NCBI GenBank assembly: GCA_024222485.1
Contig: JAAEPJ010000116.1
Span: 1-49,700 of the forward strand
Direction: 5' to 3'
Source of the DNA: a bacterium
GTDB lineage: Bacteria; RUG730; JAAEPJ01
Length of the DNA stretch: 49,700 nucleotides
The number at the start of each line of letters is the position of its first letter. Position 1 is the stretch's first letter. The translations under genes and the position numbers were made by a program. A model generated the notes under the pieces. It was not told the DNA's origin. It did not search any database and saw only the letters and a program-made list of their open reading frames with translations. Positions 34,725 to 43,501 of the stretch are shown in pieces.

Positions 34725-35429
34725 TCAAATTCTTAATGTCCACTCAGGATTCAAGTATTTATGATCTAAAAGCCCGCTTGCCTTATCACAATCACCCTGA
34801 CAGTATTTATACATTTTAAACTTTAAAGCTAATCCATCCTCAAAACTTTCAATAATCTCTTTTATATTCAAGTCATCTAAAGCGATACTCCCTTGTTGCA
34901 AAAAGGATTTTTTAATACGTTTCTGTGCACTACCAACAACCTTTTCACTTCCCCACATGATATCTGCTAAAACAGGCTTTTTAAAACAGGAATAAACACC
35001 TTGCCCTAAGTTAGCTTCGCTCTTTTCTAGATAAAGGCTCAATTTTTCATCTTTAAAACGAGACTCATTCTTTTTACCGAAAAGACCTTTTAAAATAAGT
35101 GAATGCAAAAAATTATAAGATAGGCTAAGTTCAGAAAATTTAGCATGAATGTCTAGGGATGAAACAATGGAAATACAAGTATCATGACCATGAAACACCA
35201 AGCCACCACCAGTAGGACGCCTCACCAATTCATATCTAGCCTGTAAATTGGTTTTATTCTTCACCCTCTGTGCATAGCCAAATGAACAGTAAGGTCGACT
35301 CCACTTAAAAAATCTTAAATAGATTGTAGCCTCTTCTGCATTTTCAACTTTTTCAAGCAGGACTTCATCTAAAGCCATATTAATAGCAGGCTCATCATGT
35401 AACTCGTCTATAATACATCTCGCAATCAT
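34725..35429 (-). CDS. lplA: lipoate-protein ligase A family protein
   Basis: 234 residues of the biotin/lipoate ligase fold. YELVRRPTGGGLVFHG (66-81) and the catalytic-lysine region SEKVVGSAQKR (161-171, with K163) are present, then LQQGSIALDDL. It would attach lipoate or octanoate to carrier proteins such as GcvH. It could be a ligase (LplA) or an octanoyl transferase (LipM); the absence of a C-terminal accessory domain leaves this open. It lies between gcvPB and the transketolase genes, matching a role in the glycine cleavage system. Confidence 0.85.
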   Translation of the reverse strand: MIARCIIDELHDEPAINMALDEVLLEKVENAEEATIYLRFFKWSRPYCSFGYAQRVKNKTNLQARYELVRRPTGGGLVFHGHDTCISIVSSLDIHAKFSELSLSYNFLHSLILKGLFGKKNESRFKDEKLSLYLEKSEANLGQGVYSCFKKPVLADIMWGSEKVVGSAQKRIKKSFLQQGSIALDDLNIKEIIESFEDGLALKFKMYKYCQGDCDKASGLLDHKYLNPEWTLRI

Positions 35430-35457
35430 AAAAAAACCTTATAATGATAAAAAATAC

Positions 35458-36885
35458 TCAAGACCAAATAAATTCTTTACTCTTAATAGCCTTTAACTCA
35501 TCCAGCCTACCAACTTTCCTGTCTTGTGGAGCAGATTTTACGATCTCTGGATTATTTTCAATCTCAGCCTTAATTTTTTCTAAAACATCAACCAAATGAC
35601 CAATACTCTCTTTACTTTCTGTTTCTGTCGGCTCAAACATCATTGCTTCTTCAACAATTAAAGGGAAATAAATAGTAGGAGGATGTATACCATAATCAAT
35701 CATGCGTTTAGCAATATCTAAAGCGCGTATGCCTTTATTTTTAAAATTACGCGCAGTCACTACAAACTCATGCAGACAACTTTTATCGCCAAATGGGTAT
35801 TCAAAAATATTTTTAACCTTATCCAGTAAATAGTTCGCATTCCAAATTGAAGTTTCTCCAATCTTTTTAAGTCCATCTCTGCCAAGCATTAAAATATAAA
35901 AATAGGTTTTTAAAATAACAGGGAAGTTAGCATAAAAGCTACGAACGCGACCAACACTGTTAGGATACTCTTTTAATAAATATTTACCATCAACCTTCTC
36001 AATCAACGGATAGGGTAAAAAGTCTTTTAAAAACTCTTTCACACCAACAGGTCCACTGCCGGGGCCACCACCACCATGTGGGGTAGCAAAAGTTTTGTGC
36101 AAGTTAAAATGCATGACATCAAAGCCCATATCTCCTGGACGAGAGATGCCCAGAAGTGGATTTAGATTAGCTCCATCATAGTAAAGAAGTGCCCCCTTAC
36201 TATGTACAATCTTTGCAATCTCCAAAATATTCTCTTCAAAAAAACCTAATGTAGAGGGATTTGTTAACATAAAAGCTGCCGTCTCATCATCAATATTTTT
36301 TTCAAGTTCAACAAGATCAATATTCCCAAATTCATCCGTTTTAATCTGAATAGTCTGCATTCCCGCACAGCTACAACTTGCAGGATTAGTTCCATGTGCA
36401 GTATCAGGAATAATTACTTTTTTACGATTACCTTCCCCTTTCATTTGATGATATTTATTAATAATTAAAAGCCCCGTATATTCCCCATGTGCACCCGCAC
36501 AAGGGGAAAGAGTTACCCCCGCCATACCACTAATTTCAGCAAGCATTTTTTCTGTTTCATACATAACTCTCAAAGAAGCTTGCATATCTTTTACATCCAA
36601 GTAAGGGTGTGTCTCCGTAAAATTAGCTGAAGCTGCTATTTTTTCAGTAATTTTAGGATTATACTTCATCGTACAAGATCCGAGAGGATAAATCCCATCA
36701 TCCACACCATAAATCTCTTTGGAAAGTTCCGTAAAATGACGAGCAATATCTACTTCCCCAATATGAGGCAAATTTTTTTCCGATTTTTCTAAAAAATCAG
36801 GATTAATAAAATTTTCCGGCTTAAAGCTACAATCTTTAATATACTCTGTCTGCTTACTTCTTTGTTCATAAATTGGTTTTGGCAT
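35458..36885 (-). CDS. gcvPB: glycine dehydrogenase (decarboxylating) subunit 2
   Basis: 475 residues, the PLP-bearing subunit of the split P-protein. The Schiff-base lysine is in FNLHKTFATPHGGGGPGSGPVG; YPLGSCTMKYNP near the N-terminus is a second hallmark. It decarboxylates glycine and passes the aminomethyl group to lipoyl-GcvH. The start at 36885 is supported by GGGAG 7 bases before; the 8 extra residues to 36909 are not conserved. Its partner gcvPA, and gcvT and gcvH, are not in the window. Confidence 0.97.
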   Translation of the reverse strand: MPKPIYEQRSKQTEYIKDCSFKPENFINPDFLEKSEKNLPHIGEVDIARHFTELSKEIYGVDDGIYPLGSCTMKYNPKITEKIAASANFTETHPYLDVKDMQASLRVMYETEKMLAEISGMAGVTLSPCAGAHGEYTGLLIINKYHQMKGEGNRKKVIIPDTAHGTNPASCSCAGMQTIQIKTDEFGNIDLVELEKNIDDETAAFMLTNPSTLGFFEENILEIAKIVHSKGALLYYDGANLNPLLGISRPGDMGFDVMHFNLHKTFATPHGGGGPGSGPVGVKEFLKDFLPYPLIEKVDGKYLLKEYPNSVGRVRSFYANFPVILKTYFYILMLGRDGLKKIGETSIWNANYLLDKVKNIFEYPFGDKSCLHEFVVTARNFKNKGIRALDIAKRMIDYGIHPPTIYFPLIVEEAMMFEPTETESKESIGHLVDVLEKIKAEIENNPEIVKSAPQDRKVGRLDELKAIKSKEFIWS

Positions 36886-36983
36886 CCTAAATCTCCCAAC
36901 AAATATCAAACTTACTATTAACTTCTAATTCTAATAAACTTTTTTAAAAAAAAATTATAAAAAAACCTTTTACCACATAATAC

Positions 36984-38084
36984 CTATTTTTTTTCTAAGG
37001 CTTCAACCGTATATTTTACTCCAGCATTCCAAAGAATCCATTCATAAATACCATTGTCATAACAAGCCTTGATTTGAGCTTGAACTTCAGCTGAACCATA
37101 ATGATTTTTTAAAGAAAAATCTTGGAGATATGGTCGAAATTTATAGCTTTTTACACCCAATTTTTGTTTGCCATATTTCATCGCAGTATAAACTGTTTTA
37201 TAGGGATCTTTATCTGGGTATTCAATCCCATATATCCCCTTTTGATAATGAGAAGGATAGACCATCGGGGAAATTGCATCAACATATGGCTCCATTTTCT
37301 CTATAACCTGACCAAGCCCCAAATCATTATTTGCTGAGGTTGTAAGACCAAAAGTATCAACCGAAATAGGAATACCCATACCGTCTTTATAGCGTGCTTT
37401 TGCTGTTTTTAAAAATTCATTAATGATTGCAACAGCCGTCTTAGGTGAATAATCAACTAAATATCGACAATTACTAATCTTACCATCCGTTGGGAAGCGA
37501 ATATAGTCAAACTGTAATTCATCAAACCCTAACTCTACACAACGATCCGCAATCTCAAATAAATATGGCCAAACATTGCGTTTATTAAATGGGTCAACCC
37601 ATGACAAACCTTTATAATCTTGCCAAACATTCCCGCTAGGATCTTTAACAGACCAGTAATACTCTGCATTAGCCAAAATAGGGTCTTTAAAAAGCGTGAT
37701 CCTTGCAATAACATAAATATTGATACTGTGGAGATATTCAATATATTCTTCCGGATCTTTAAAAACATTTTTATAAGCACCAATATCTTTCGCCTTTTTA
37801 ATACCGTCAATGTATACTTCACCATCAGCTTCTTTAACACAGATTACCATCGTATTTATTTCAGTTTCTCTCAAGATTGGCTCAAGCCTCTTACGAAACT
37901 TTTGAGAACCAGCTGCATAACCTGAGACATGTATTCCACGAACATGCTTCGGTTTTTTGGAAGAATATTTACTAAAAATTTCATCATGTGTAGATAAGCT
38001 AGGATTAGAAGCAAAGAGTGAGCTAAGCATCATAAATGTAAAAAGTATTGTAAAGGTATTTAAAGTTATTTTGTTTATAAACAT
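36984..38084 (-). CDS. exported DUF4015 glycoside-hydrolase-like protein
   Basis: 366 residues. A signal peptide covers about residues 1-24 (MMLSSLFAS). The body matches COG1306/DUF4015, a TIM-barrel relative of GH13: RGIHVSGYAAGSQKFRKRLEP (strand 1), INTMVICVKEADGEV, YVIARITLFKDP, FDELQFDYIRFPTDG (about 196-210, with acidic residues at the barrel mouth) and AISPMVYPSHY. Substrate and activity are unproven for the family; a cell-wall or glycan target is likely. It begins 2 bases after the mgtE stop. Confidence 0.85.
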   Translation of the reverse strand: MFINKITLNTFTILFTFMMLSSLFASNPSLSTHDEIFSKYSSKKPKHVRGIHVSGYAAGSQKFRKRLEPILRETEINTMVICVKEADGEVYIDGIKKAKDIGAYKNVFKDPEEYIEYLHSINIYVIARITLFKDPILANAEYYWSVKDPSGNVWQDYKGLSWVDPFNKRNVWPYLFEIADRCVELGFDELQFDYIRFPTDGKISNCRYLVDYSPKTAVAIINEFLKTAKARYKDGMGIPISVDTFGLTTSANNDLGLGQVIEKMEPYVDAISPMVYPSHYQKGIYGIEYPDKDPYKTVYTAMKYGKQKLGVKSYKFRPYLQDFSLKNHYGSAEVQAQIKACYDNGIYEWILWNAGVKYTVEALEKK

Positions 38085-38086
38085 AG

Positions 38087-39499
38087 TTAAACAAGTCCTT
38101 GAAGTGCCGGCAAAAAAAACATGGCAATATTAAAATAAATGATTAAACCTAAGATATCAACCAAACTTGTCGTTACAGGTCCCGCTAAGACGGCAGGATC
38201 AAGCTTTAGTTTTTTTGCCAAAAGCGGCAGAAAAACACCCGTTGAAACTGCAAGTATAGTAATAACGATCATCGTTCCACCTATAACACATGATATTATA
38301 AATTCGCCTTGTAACAGATATGCTCTCAAAAAAGCAATTATTCCCACAAATAAACTCATCCATAAAGCAGCAAAAAATTCTTTTTTAATTATCTTCCAAG
38401 CATTTTCAAAATTAACATCTCCAGTAGCGAGCCCTCGAATCATGCTAACTGAAACTTGAGTACCCGCATTTCCTCCTGTACCAAGCAACATCGGAATAAA
38501 AAATGAAAGTGCAACCACACGACTAAGTGCCCCCTCGTATGTTTTTAAAACTGTGCCTGTTAAAAAATCTAATACTAAAAGAAATAATAACCATCCAGCT
38601 CGGCGACGAAGCAAATCAAAGCTGCTGGAAGATTCATAGCTCACTTCTTCGCCTTCTTCAATATGCATTTTACCTAGCTCATAGATTTCTTTAGTACTTT
38701 CTTGGCGAATCATGTCAACAATATCATCAAAAACCACAGCACCTAAAAGCCTATTATTTTCATCAATAATAGGAACATTTAAAAGATCATATTTAACAAA
38801 AAGTTCTGCTACTTTTTCATCTTCCGTATTAGGGTCAAGCTTAAAGTTATCTATATTCGTCATGATCTCATTAACAGGGGTTGAGGGTTTTGAGGTAACC
38901 AAGTCTTGTAAATCAATCGCACCCAGCAAGCACCCCTCATGATCACAAACATAGCTGGAATAAATATGTTCCGAATCACCAGCTTTAAGCTCTGCTTGAA
39001 GTTTAATAAGAGCATCCTTGGCACTCATCTCTGGTTCAAGTTTGACAACCTCTGTTGTCATTAAACTACCTGCTGTGCCTTCTTCATAATGAATTAAACT
39101 TTTAACATCTTCGACTTCTTCCTTTTCCATTAAATTAAAAAATTTATTCATTTCTTCCATATTTAATTCTTGAAAAAGATCCACTCGTTCATCCGGTGCC
39201 ATGTCATTTAAAATTTCTGAGACCTCAATATTTTGGAGGTTATCCAATAAAAAAGATTGAGCCTCAAAAGGAAGAGCTTCAAAAACCTCAATAGAAGTGT
39301 CTTTTAATAATAATCGAAATACAAAAATTTTTTCATTATTTTCAAATTCGTGGAAAGTTTCTGCAATATCTATGGGGTGAATTTTGACCAACAACTCTTT
39401 TAATGCCAAAAACTTTCGTTCTTTCAGAAGTTTTTTAATTTTTGGGAGTAAAAAAGTTATTGTATCAAAACTTTCATTTAATTCTTTATTATTTGGCAT
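38087..39499 (-). CDS. mgtE: Mg2+ channel/transporter MgtE
   Basis: 470 residues with the full MgtE layout: N-terminal helical superhelix (about 1-135, including NDMAPDERVDLFQEL), two CBS domains (about 140-260; TAGSLMTTEVVKL, VNEIMT) that sense cytosolic Mg2+, the plug helix, and five membrane helices (about 290-470) with GTGGNAGTQVSVSMIRGLATG and DPAVLAGPVTTSLVDILG, which line the pore. It imports Mg2+ and closes when Mg2+ is sufficient. Confidence 0.97.
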   Translation of the reverse strand: MPNNKELNESFDTITFLLPKIKKLLKERKFLALKELLVKIHPIDIAETFHEFENNEKIFVFRLLLKDTSIEVFEALPFEAQSFLLDNLQNIEVSEILNDMAPDERVDLFQELNMEEMNKFFNLMEKEEVEDVKSLIHYEEGTAGSLMTTEVVKLEPEMSAKDALIKLQAELKAGDSEHIYSSYVCDHEGCLLGAIDLQDLVTSKPSTPVNEIMTNIDNFKLDPNTEDEKVAELFVKYDLLNVPIIDENNRLLGAVVFDDIVDMIRQESTKEIYELGKMHIEEGEEVSYESSSSFDLLRRRAGWLLFLLVLDFLTGTVLKTYEGALSRVVALSFFIPMLLGTGGNAGTQVSVSMIRGLATGDVNFENAWKIIKKEFFAALWMSLFVGIIAFLRAYLLQGEFIISCVIGGTMIVITILAVSTGVFLPLLAKKLKLDPAVLAGPVTTSLVDILGLIIYFNIAMFFLPALQGLV

Positions 39500-39536
39500 T
39501 TTTTCGTACCTGCTTATAAAAAAATATGCCTCATTA

Positions 39537-40505
39537 TTATTTTAAAATATTCAGCATTTTAGCATTTTCTTGGATAAAATTTCTTGGCGTAAATGTTTCA
39601 CTACATTTATCTAAATGTTCCCAAAGATTCATAAGTTTAGCATCCATATTATCCATCGCATGAACAATAAGGGCTTCCGGAATCTTTGGTAATACAGGAG
39701 CACCCCATTCATGTTTCCCATGATGTGACAACAATACATGTAAAATTTTATCTAAGTCATGCCGACAATCAGCAATAGCATGATAACTTTAGGCAAGTTC
39801 TTCTATTTTCTTTGCGCCTAAATAAATATGCCCTAAAAGCTCACCTTGAGTAGTCGTAGAAATATCCGGTGATATAAAATCATACTCTAAAACTTTGCCG
39901 ATATCATGAAACATTGCCGTAAAAACCACAATATCACGATTAATTTTATTATCAAAATAAAGAACATTGTAATGCGAAACAACGACATCAGCAAGCTTCG
40001 CTACTGCCAGCGCATGTTCAATCAACCCACTCATCCAAGCATTATGAACAGATTAAGCGGCAGGAGCCTTTTTAAAAGCTTCAATAATCGGATCCTGCAA
40101 AATCTTGGCTACTAAAAATTTAACAAGGTCGTTTTCAAAGCTATCCGTAATAGTCGTCAATTCTTCCCACATTTCCGTAAGGTTTAAAATCGAAACTTTT
40201 TTAAAATTTTCAGGGAAAATCTCAGCCTCAGTTAAAAGACGGTACCCTCGAAGATTTATCTGGCGTGCCCCATTATAAGCCTCCAAACGACCATTAATCT
40301 CCGCATAATCCCCAACCTTGGGAAGCACAGGCATAACCAAAAAATCCCATAAATAAAACTTAATTGTTTCAGTCTTATCCGTAAATTCACCTGTGATATA
40401 TGCTTTACCACTCTTAGTTTCTCAATGAGAAACTTTAGCAACATATATTGGCTGCTTAATATTTTGATTAACTTGTAAATCTTTTAAAAACATATTGCCA
40501 CCCAT
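39537..40505 (-). pseudogene. YhaM-type 3'-5' exoribonuclease gene with three in-frame stops
   Basis: One frame runs from ATG 40505 (or 40493) to TAA 39537, about 320 codons, the length of YhaM/CBF1 proteins: an OB-fold start (ETKSGKAYITGEFTDKTETIKF), then an HD domain. It is interrupted by TGA at 40424-40422, TAA at 40055-40053 and TAA at 39791-39789, with no frameshift. All HD residues survive: GLIEH, FHDIGK, GHI, LSHHG and DNMDAK. Each stop could come from one C-to-T change (CGA or CAA), or AAA to TAA. It is either very recently inactivated, affected by sequence error, or read through. It sits in the rpsU-NIF3-...-mgtE run with normal spacing. Confidence 0.88.
40417..40433. repeat. 17-bp palindrome containing the first internal stop
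   Basis: GTTTCTCA-T-TGAGAAAC is a perfect palindrome with 8-base arms, and the TGA stop of the broken exonuclease gene is the first codon of its right arm. Confidence 0.7.
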
Positions 40506-40537
40506 GCTTACCTTTTAAGTGATTCATCACGCAGGTT

Positions 40538-41494
40538 CTATATCCGTTTAATTCTCTTAAACCCTGAACAACTGATAAATTCCAACTCACCTTTACGGCG
40601 TTCTAACTTATCGAATAAAAGGTTTAACCCTAGGGTATCGCTTGACATATGCCCAGCAATTAAAATATTAACATAACATTCTTTCGCTTTTTCTAAATGC
40701 TTTGGGCTCATATGCATGCCCACAATAGTCCCGACACCAGCATTCGCCAGTTTTTCAATGGAAACGGCAGGACCTTCTGTGCCGCCTGTCATATCTACAT
40801 ATATTTTGCCACAACTAGAATTTTTATTCCCATTAATAATTTTTGGAGAATTATTATCTTTATAAGAAATCTGATACTCCTCAAACTCTAAAAGCACCTC
40901 TATAATATCTTGCAACTTCCTTGGATTTTCCTCATCAAACCTTTTCTGCAAGCAATCCGAAACACAATTATCAGAAGGAGTATGCACGCCCATAAAAGGA
41001 ATATCTAACAATTTTGCAGCATCTACTGTTCGATTATAATTTATAGGCATTAGCCCTTTTGAAACATCGCTAATTCGAGTATTCATAATACTTTCAGCAA
41101 TATTGATTGGCACACCAAACTTATGCAAAAGCCCCGTTTGCAAGCTCATAACATCATCAAGATTACTAAGTCCTAAACCCTCTGGATGATGAGTAATGGC
41201 TGCATCTATTTTCTGACCTTTTTTCTTTAAAGCATCTAACAAAAGAAGCTCCGGAGTTTCAACATCAATCCCCAGCATAACGGTTGAAATATCAGCATCA
41301 GTCTCATAATAAACCCTTGAATCTAAGTAGGGATTGGTTAGTTTTTCTTGATCAAAATATTTTTTTTCTTTGTCTTCTAGTTTAGCATATTTTGTTTGAA
41401 TATCTTTCAAAAAACCTTGAACAAATTTCTTACCACGAGGATCGGTATCTATCCCAATTTGAATTAACTCTTGTAATATTTCTATAATTTTCAA
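40538..41494 (-). CDS. NIF3-like metal-binding protein
   Basis: 318 residues. Members of the NIF3/DUF34 family form toroidal hexamers with a two-metal site. Here AAITHHPEG (about 97-105) and the C-terminal NILIAGHMSSDTLGLN (about 278-293) give the expected His/Asp/Glu ligands, and VGVHTPSDN-like MGVHTPSDN (about 167-175) is conserved. The biochemical role is debated (a GTP cyclohydrolase-like or NAD-repair-like activity has been proposed). It lies 4 bases after rpsU. Confidence 0.82.
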   Translation of the reverse strand: MKIIEILQELIQIGIDTDPRGKKFVQGFLKDIQTKYAKLEDKEKKYFDQEKLTNPYLDSRVYYETDADISTVMLGIDVETPELLLLDALKKKGQKIDAAITHHPEGLGLSNLDDVMSLQTGLLHKFGVPINIAESIMNTRISDVSKGLMPINYNRTVDAAKLLDIPFMGVHTPSDNCVSDCLQKRFDEENPRKLQDIIEVLLEFEEYQISYKDNNSPKIINGNKNSSCGKIYVDMTGGTEGPAVSIEKLANAGVGTIVGMHMSPKHLEKAKECYVNILIAGHMSSDTLGLNLLFDKLERRKGELEFISCSGFKRIKRI

Positions 41495-41498
41495 AAGA

Positions 41499-41717
41499 CT
41501 ACCTTCTTTTTCTCATCGCTTTTATTTGTGCTTTCTGAAGCTTTCTTTTAAATTTTCTTTTAAGTTCTTGAATTTTTTTCTTTTTAGTAACACTGGGGCT
41601 TTCATAATGCTCTCTTTTTTTTACTTCCTGAATAATACCACATTTCTCACACTCCCTCTTAAATCTTCTTAATGCTTCATCAATGCTCTCTTTATCTTTT
41701 ACTTTAATCTTTGCCAT
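41499..41717 (-). CDS. rpsU: 30S ribosomal protein S21
   Basis: 72 residues, very basic, typical of bS21: [43 protein letters not shown]. It sits near the 16S 3' end and helps recognise mRNA. The ribosome site is TTAGGAG. It heads a run with NIF3, the broken exonuclease gene, mgtE and DUF4015. Confidence 0.97.
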   Translation of the reverse strand: MAKIKVKDKESIDEALRRFKRECEKCGIIQEVKKREHYESPSVTKKKKIQELKRKFKRKLQKAQIKAMRKRR

Positions 41718-41877
41718 TTTTTATTCTCCTAATTTTTCGCCTTATATTTTTATTTGATAAATATGAAGCAATCTACTCTAAAGTTTAGTTAAAATTCTAA
41801 AATCTCTCCAAAATTCAAGACACAAAACAATATGATCTCAAATTAACAACTAGCCAATCTTCAAACAGGACTCTCAA

Positions 41878-42234
41878 TTATAAAACTTTTAATCGTTCCC
41901 CTGCTAAAATATGAAAATGCAAATGATTAACCTCTTGTCTTCCATCATGCCCTGAATTAATAACAAGCCTGAAGCCTTTGTCTTTTATTGCTAGTTTTTC
42001 TGTTACTTTATTTATCGTTGACCAGATTGCATTTATCTCTACTAAAGAATGGGGGTCTGTTACACCTGATACATGCTTTTTTGGTATCACCAAAAGATGA
42101 ATAGATGCTTTGGGATATATATCTTTAAATACCAAAGTTTGATCATCCTCAAAAACAAGCTCTGCAGGAATTTTTTTCTGAATTATTTTACAAAAAAGAC
42201 AGTCCTGATCTAACATCTCATCCTCTTCTAACAT
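41878..42234 (-). CDS. HIT-family nucleotide hydrolase (HinT-like)
   Basis: 118 residues. The histidine triad H104-L-H106-F-H108 with HILAGERL, and the N-terminal CLFCKIIQKKIPAELVFEDD, place it in the HinT group of adenosine phosphoramidases/nucleotide hydrolases. Two possible starts exist: 42234 (AAGGTGG before it) and 42216 (GAGG before it); the shorter form matches the usual N-terminus better. It is divergent from rsmA. Confidence 0.93.
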   Translation of the reverse strand: MLEEDEMLDQDCLFCKIIQKKIPAELVFEDDQTLVFKDIYPKASIHLLVIPKKHVSGVTDPHSLVEINAIWSTINKVTEKLAIKDKGFRLVINSGHDGRQEVNHLHFHILAGERLKVL

Positions 42235-42355
42235 CTCACCACCTTGTTATAAAATTATATTTGTATTTTTTAGATAGTAACAACTACTTAATTATGAATC
42301 ACCCCCTACACGATAGTTACTAATTTTCTATTATACAAATATAGCTAAAATAGTA

Positions 42356-42368
42356 TATAATTTTCTCT
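42356..42368 (+). promoter_or_regulatory. -10 box of rsmA placed for a leaderless mRNA
   Basis: A perfect TATAAT (42356-42361) ends 7 bases before the rsmA ATG (42369), so transcription would begin at or within a base or two of the start codon. No Shine-Dalgarno sequence is present. No convincing -35 was found. Confidence 0.5.
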
Positions 42369-43175
42369 ATGAAACATCACGCAAAAAAAGAATTTGGACA
42401 AAATTTTTTAACGAATAAAAGTATTGTAGAAAAAATCACTCATAAAGCTAACCTCCAAAAACAAGATTTTATCCTCGAGATTGGACCGGGTAAAGGCTTT
42501 ATGACTGATTTCCTTTTAGCAAAATCCGGAGGAGTTTTGGCAATAGAGCTCGATAAGGATCTCATTGATTTTCTAAAAGAAAAATATCAAAATGAAAAAA
42601 AACTCATACTTATCCAAGGTGACTGTTTAAAAATGCCTTGGGAAACAACACAAATTTCTCCGAATAAATTAATCGCCAACATCCCTTATAATATTACTTC
42701 TCAAATTATTTTTAGAATGCTAAAATTTTATCCACAACTTGAATTAATCATTCTAATGATGCAAGAAGAAGTTGCCAATAGAATCATCGCAAAACCTCAT
42801 ACAAAAAGCTATGGAATATTATCCGTGATTTTGCATAAATTTTATAAAATAGAAAAACTTGCAAAACTATCCCCAGGGATGTTTTACCCAAAACCCAAGG
42901 TAAACTCAGCACTTTTAAAGTTTATCCCCAAACAACTAAAGAGGGAAAATATCTACACTTCCTTTACTCAAGAATATATCAATTTTGTCAAATTTTGTTT
43001 TAATGAACGAAGAAAAATTTTATTTAAAAGATTGATACGCGCAGGATTTTTTATAGAAAAAACATTATACTTGCTTTATGAAAGTAATAATATTGAGATA
43101 AAGGCACGCCCAGAAAATATTACACCAGACCAGTTTTGGCAAATGTTTGGAGAATACTCATGCAAAGAACAATAG
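42369..43175 (+). CDS. rsmA: 16S rRNA dimethyladenosine transferase
   Basis: 268 residues. AKKEFGQNFLTN is the family N-terminus; SAM motif I is ILEIGPGKGFMTDFLL (about 34-49), motif IV NIPYNITSQI (about 103-112). RsmA (KsgA) dimethylates A1518 and A1519 in 16S rRNA during late 30S maturation. The gene has no ribosome site and appears leaderless. Its end overlaps the next gene by 16 bases. Confidence 0.97.
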   Translation: MKHHAKKEFGQNFLTNKSIVEKITHKANLQKQDFILEIGPGKGFMTDFLLAKSGGVLAIELDKDLIDFLKEKYQNEKKLILIQGDCLKMPWETTQISPNKLIANIPYNITSQIIFRMLKFYPQLELIILMMQEEVANRIIAKPHTKSYGILSVILHKFYKIEKLAKLSPGMFYPKPKVNSALLKFIPKQLKRENIYTSFTQEYINFVKFCFNERRKILFKRLIRAGFFIEKTLYLLYESNNIEIKARPENITPDQFWQMFGEYSCKEQ

Positions 43176-43501
43176 AAATTTTGGTTGCAACAGTTATTAT
43201 CGGGATCCTAATATTTTCTAACACTCCACATATTAAAAATATTAAAAATATTAACAAAGAAATAAGGACCAAAGAAAATTTAATGCTGATAAGAACAGCC
43301 ATTTCAGAATACTATGAACAACATACAGATTTCCCTCTTGACATAACCTCAGAAAAGTTTTTAAGTCAGCATCTTGGAAAATTACCAATGATCACCCTTG
43401 ATTACCCACATCAAGGATGGCTATATATTTCCCAAACAGGAAAAATAAAAATTATGTCGGATCACAAAGATACAAAAGGACAAAGGATAAGCTCATGGTA
43501 G
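43160..43501 (+). CDS. pilin-like protein without a prepilin leader
   Basis: 113 residues. MQRTIEILVATVIIGILIFSN resembles the mature N-terminus of a type IV pilin (F-T-L-x-E-L-x-x-x-x-x-I-I-G-I-L) but lacks the leader and its glycine; if counted right after Met, the glutamate is at +5. A short globular part (REAISEYYEQH-like segment, LPMITLDYPHQGWLYISQTG) follows. The start at 43160 has GGAG 7 bases before. The next gene is a prepilin peptidase (7-base overlap). It may be a specialised pseudopilin or a membrane protein derived from one. Confidence 0.72.
   Translation: MQRTIEILVATVIIGILIFSNTPHIKNIKNINKEIRTKENLMLIRTAISEYYEQHTDFPLDITSEKFLSQHLGKLPMITLDYPHQGWLYISQTGKIKIMSDHKDTKGQRISSW

Noticed and set aside
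37122-37925. Opposite-strand frames within the DUF4015 gene
   Set aside because: Shadows of the conserved TIM-barrel frame.
40422-40424. TGA as selenocysteine or another recoded residue
   Set aside because: The position is not a redox site in the family, and the two TAA codons further on could not be explained the same way.
40256-40444. 62-residue frame overlapping the YhaM-like gene in another frame
   Set aside because: Low-complexity hydrophobic reading without a ribosome site; the conserved OB-fold sequence is in the other frame through the TGA.
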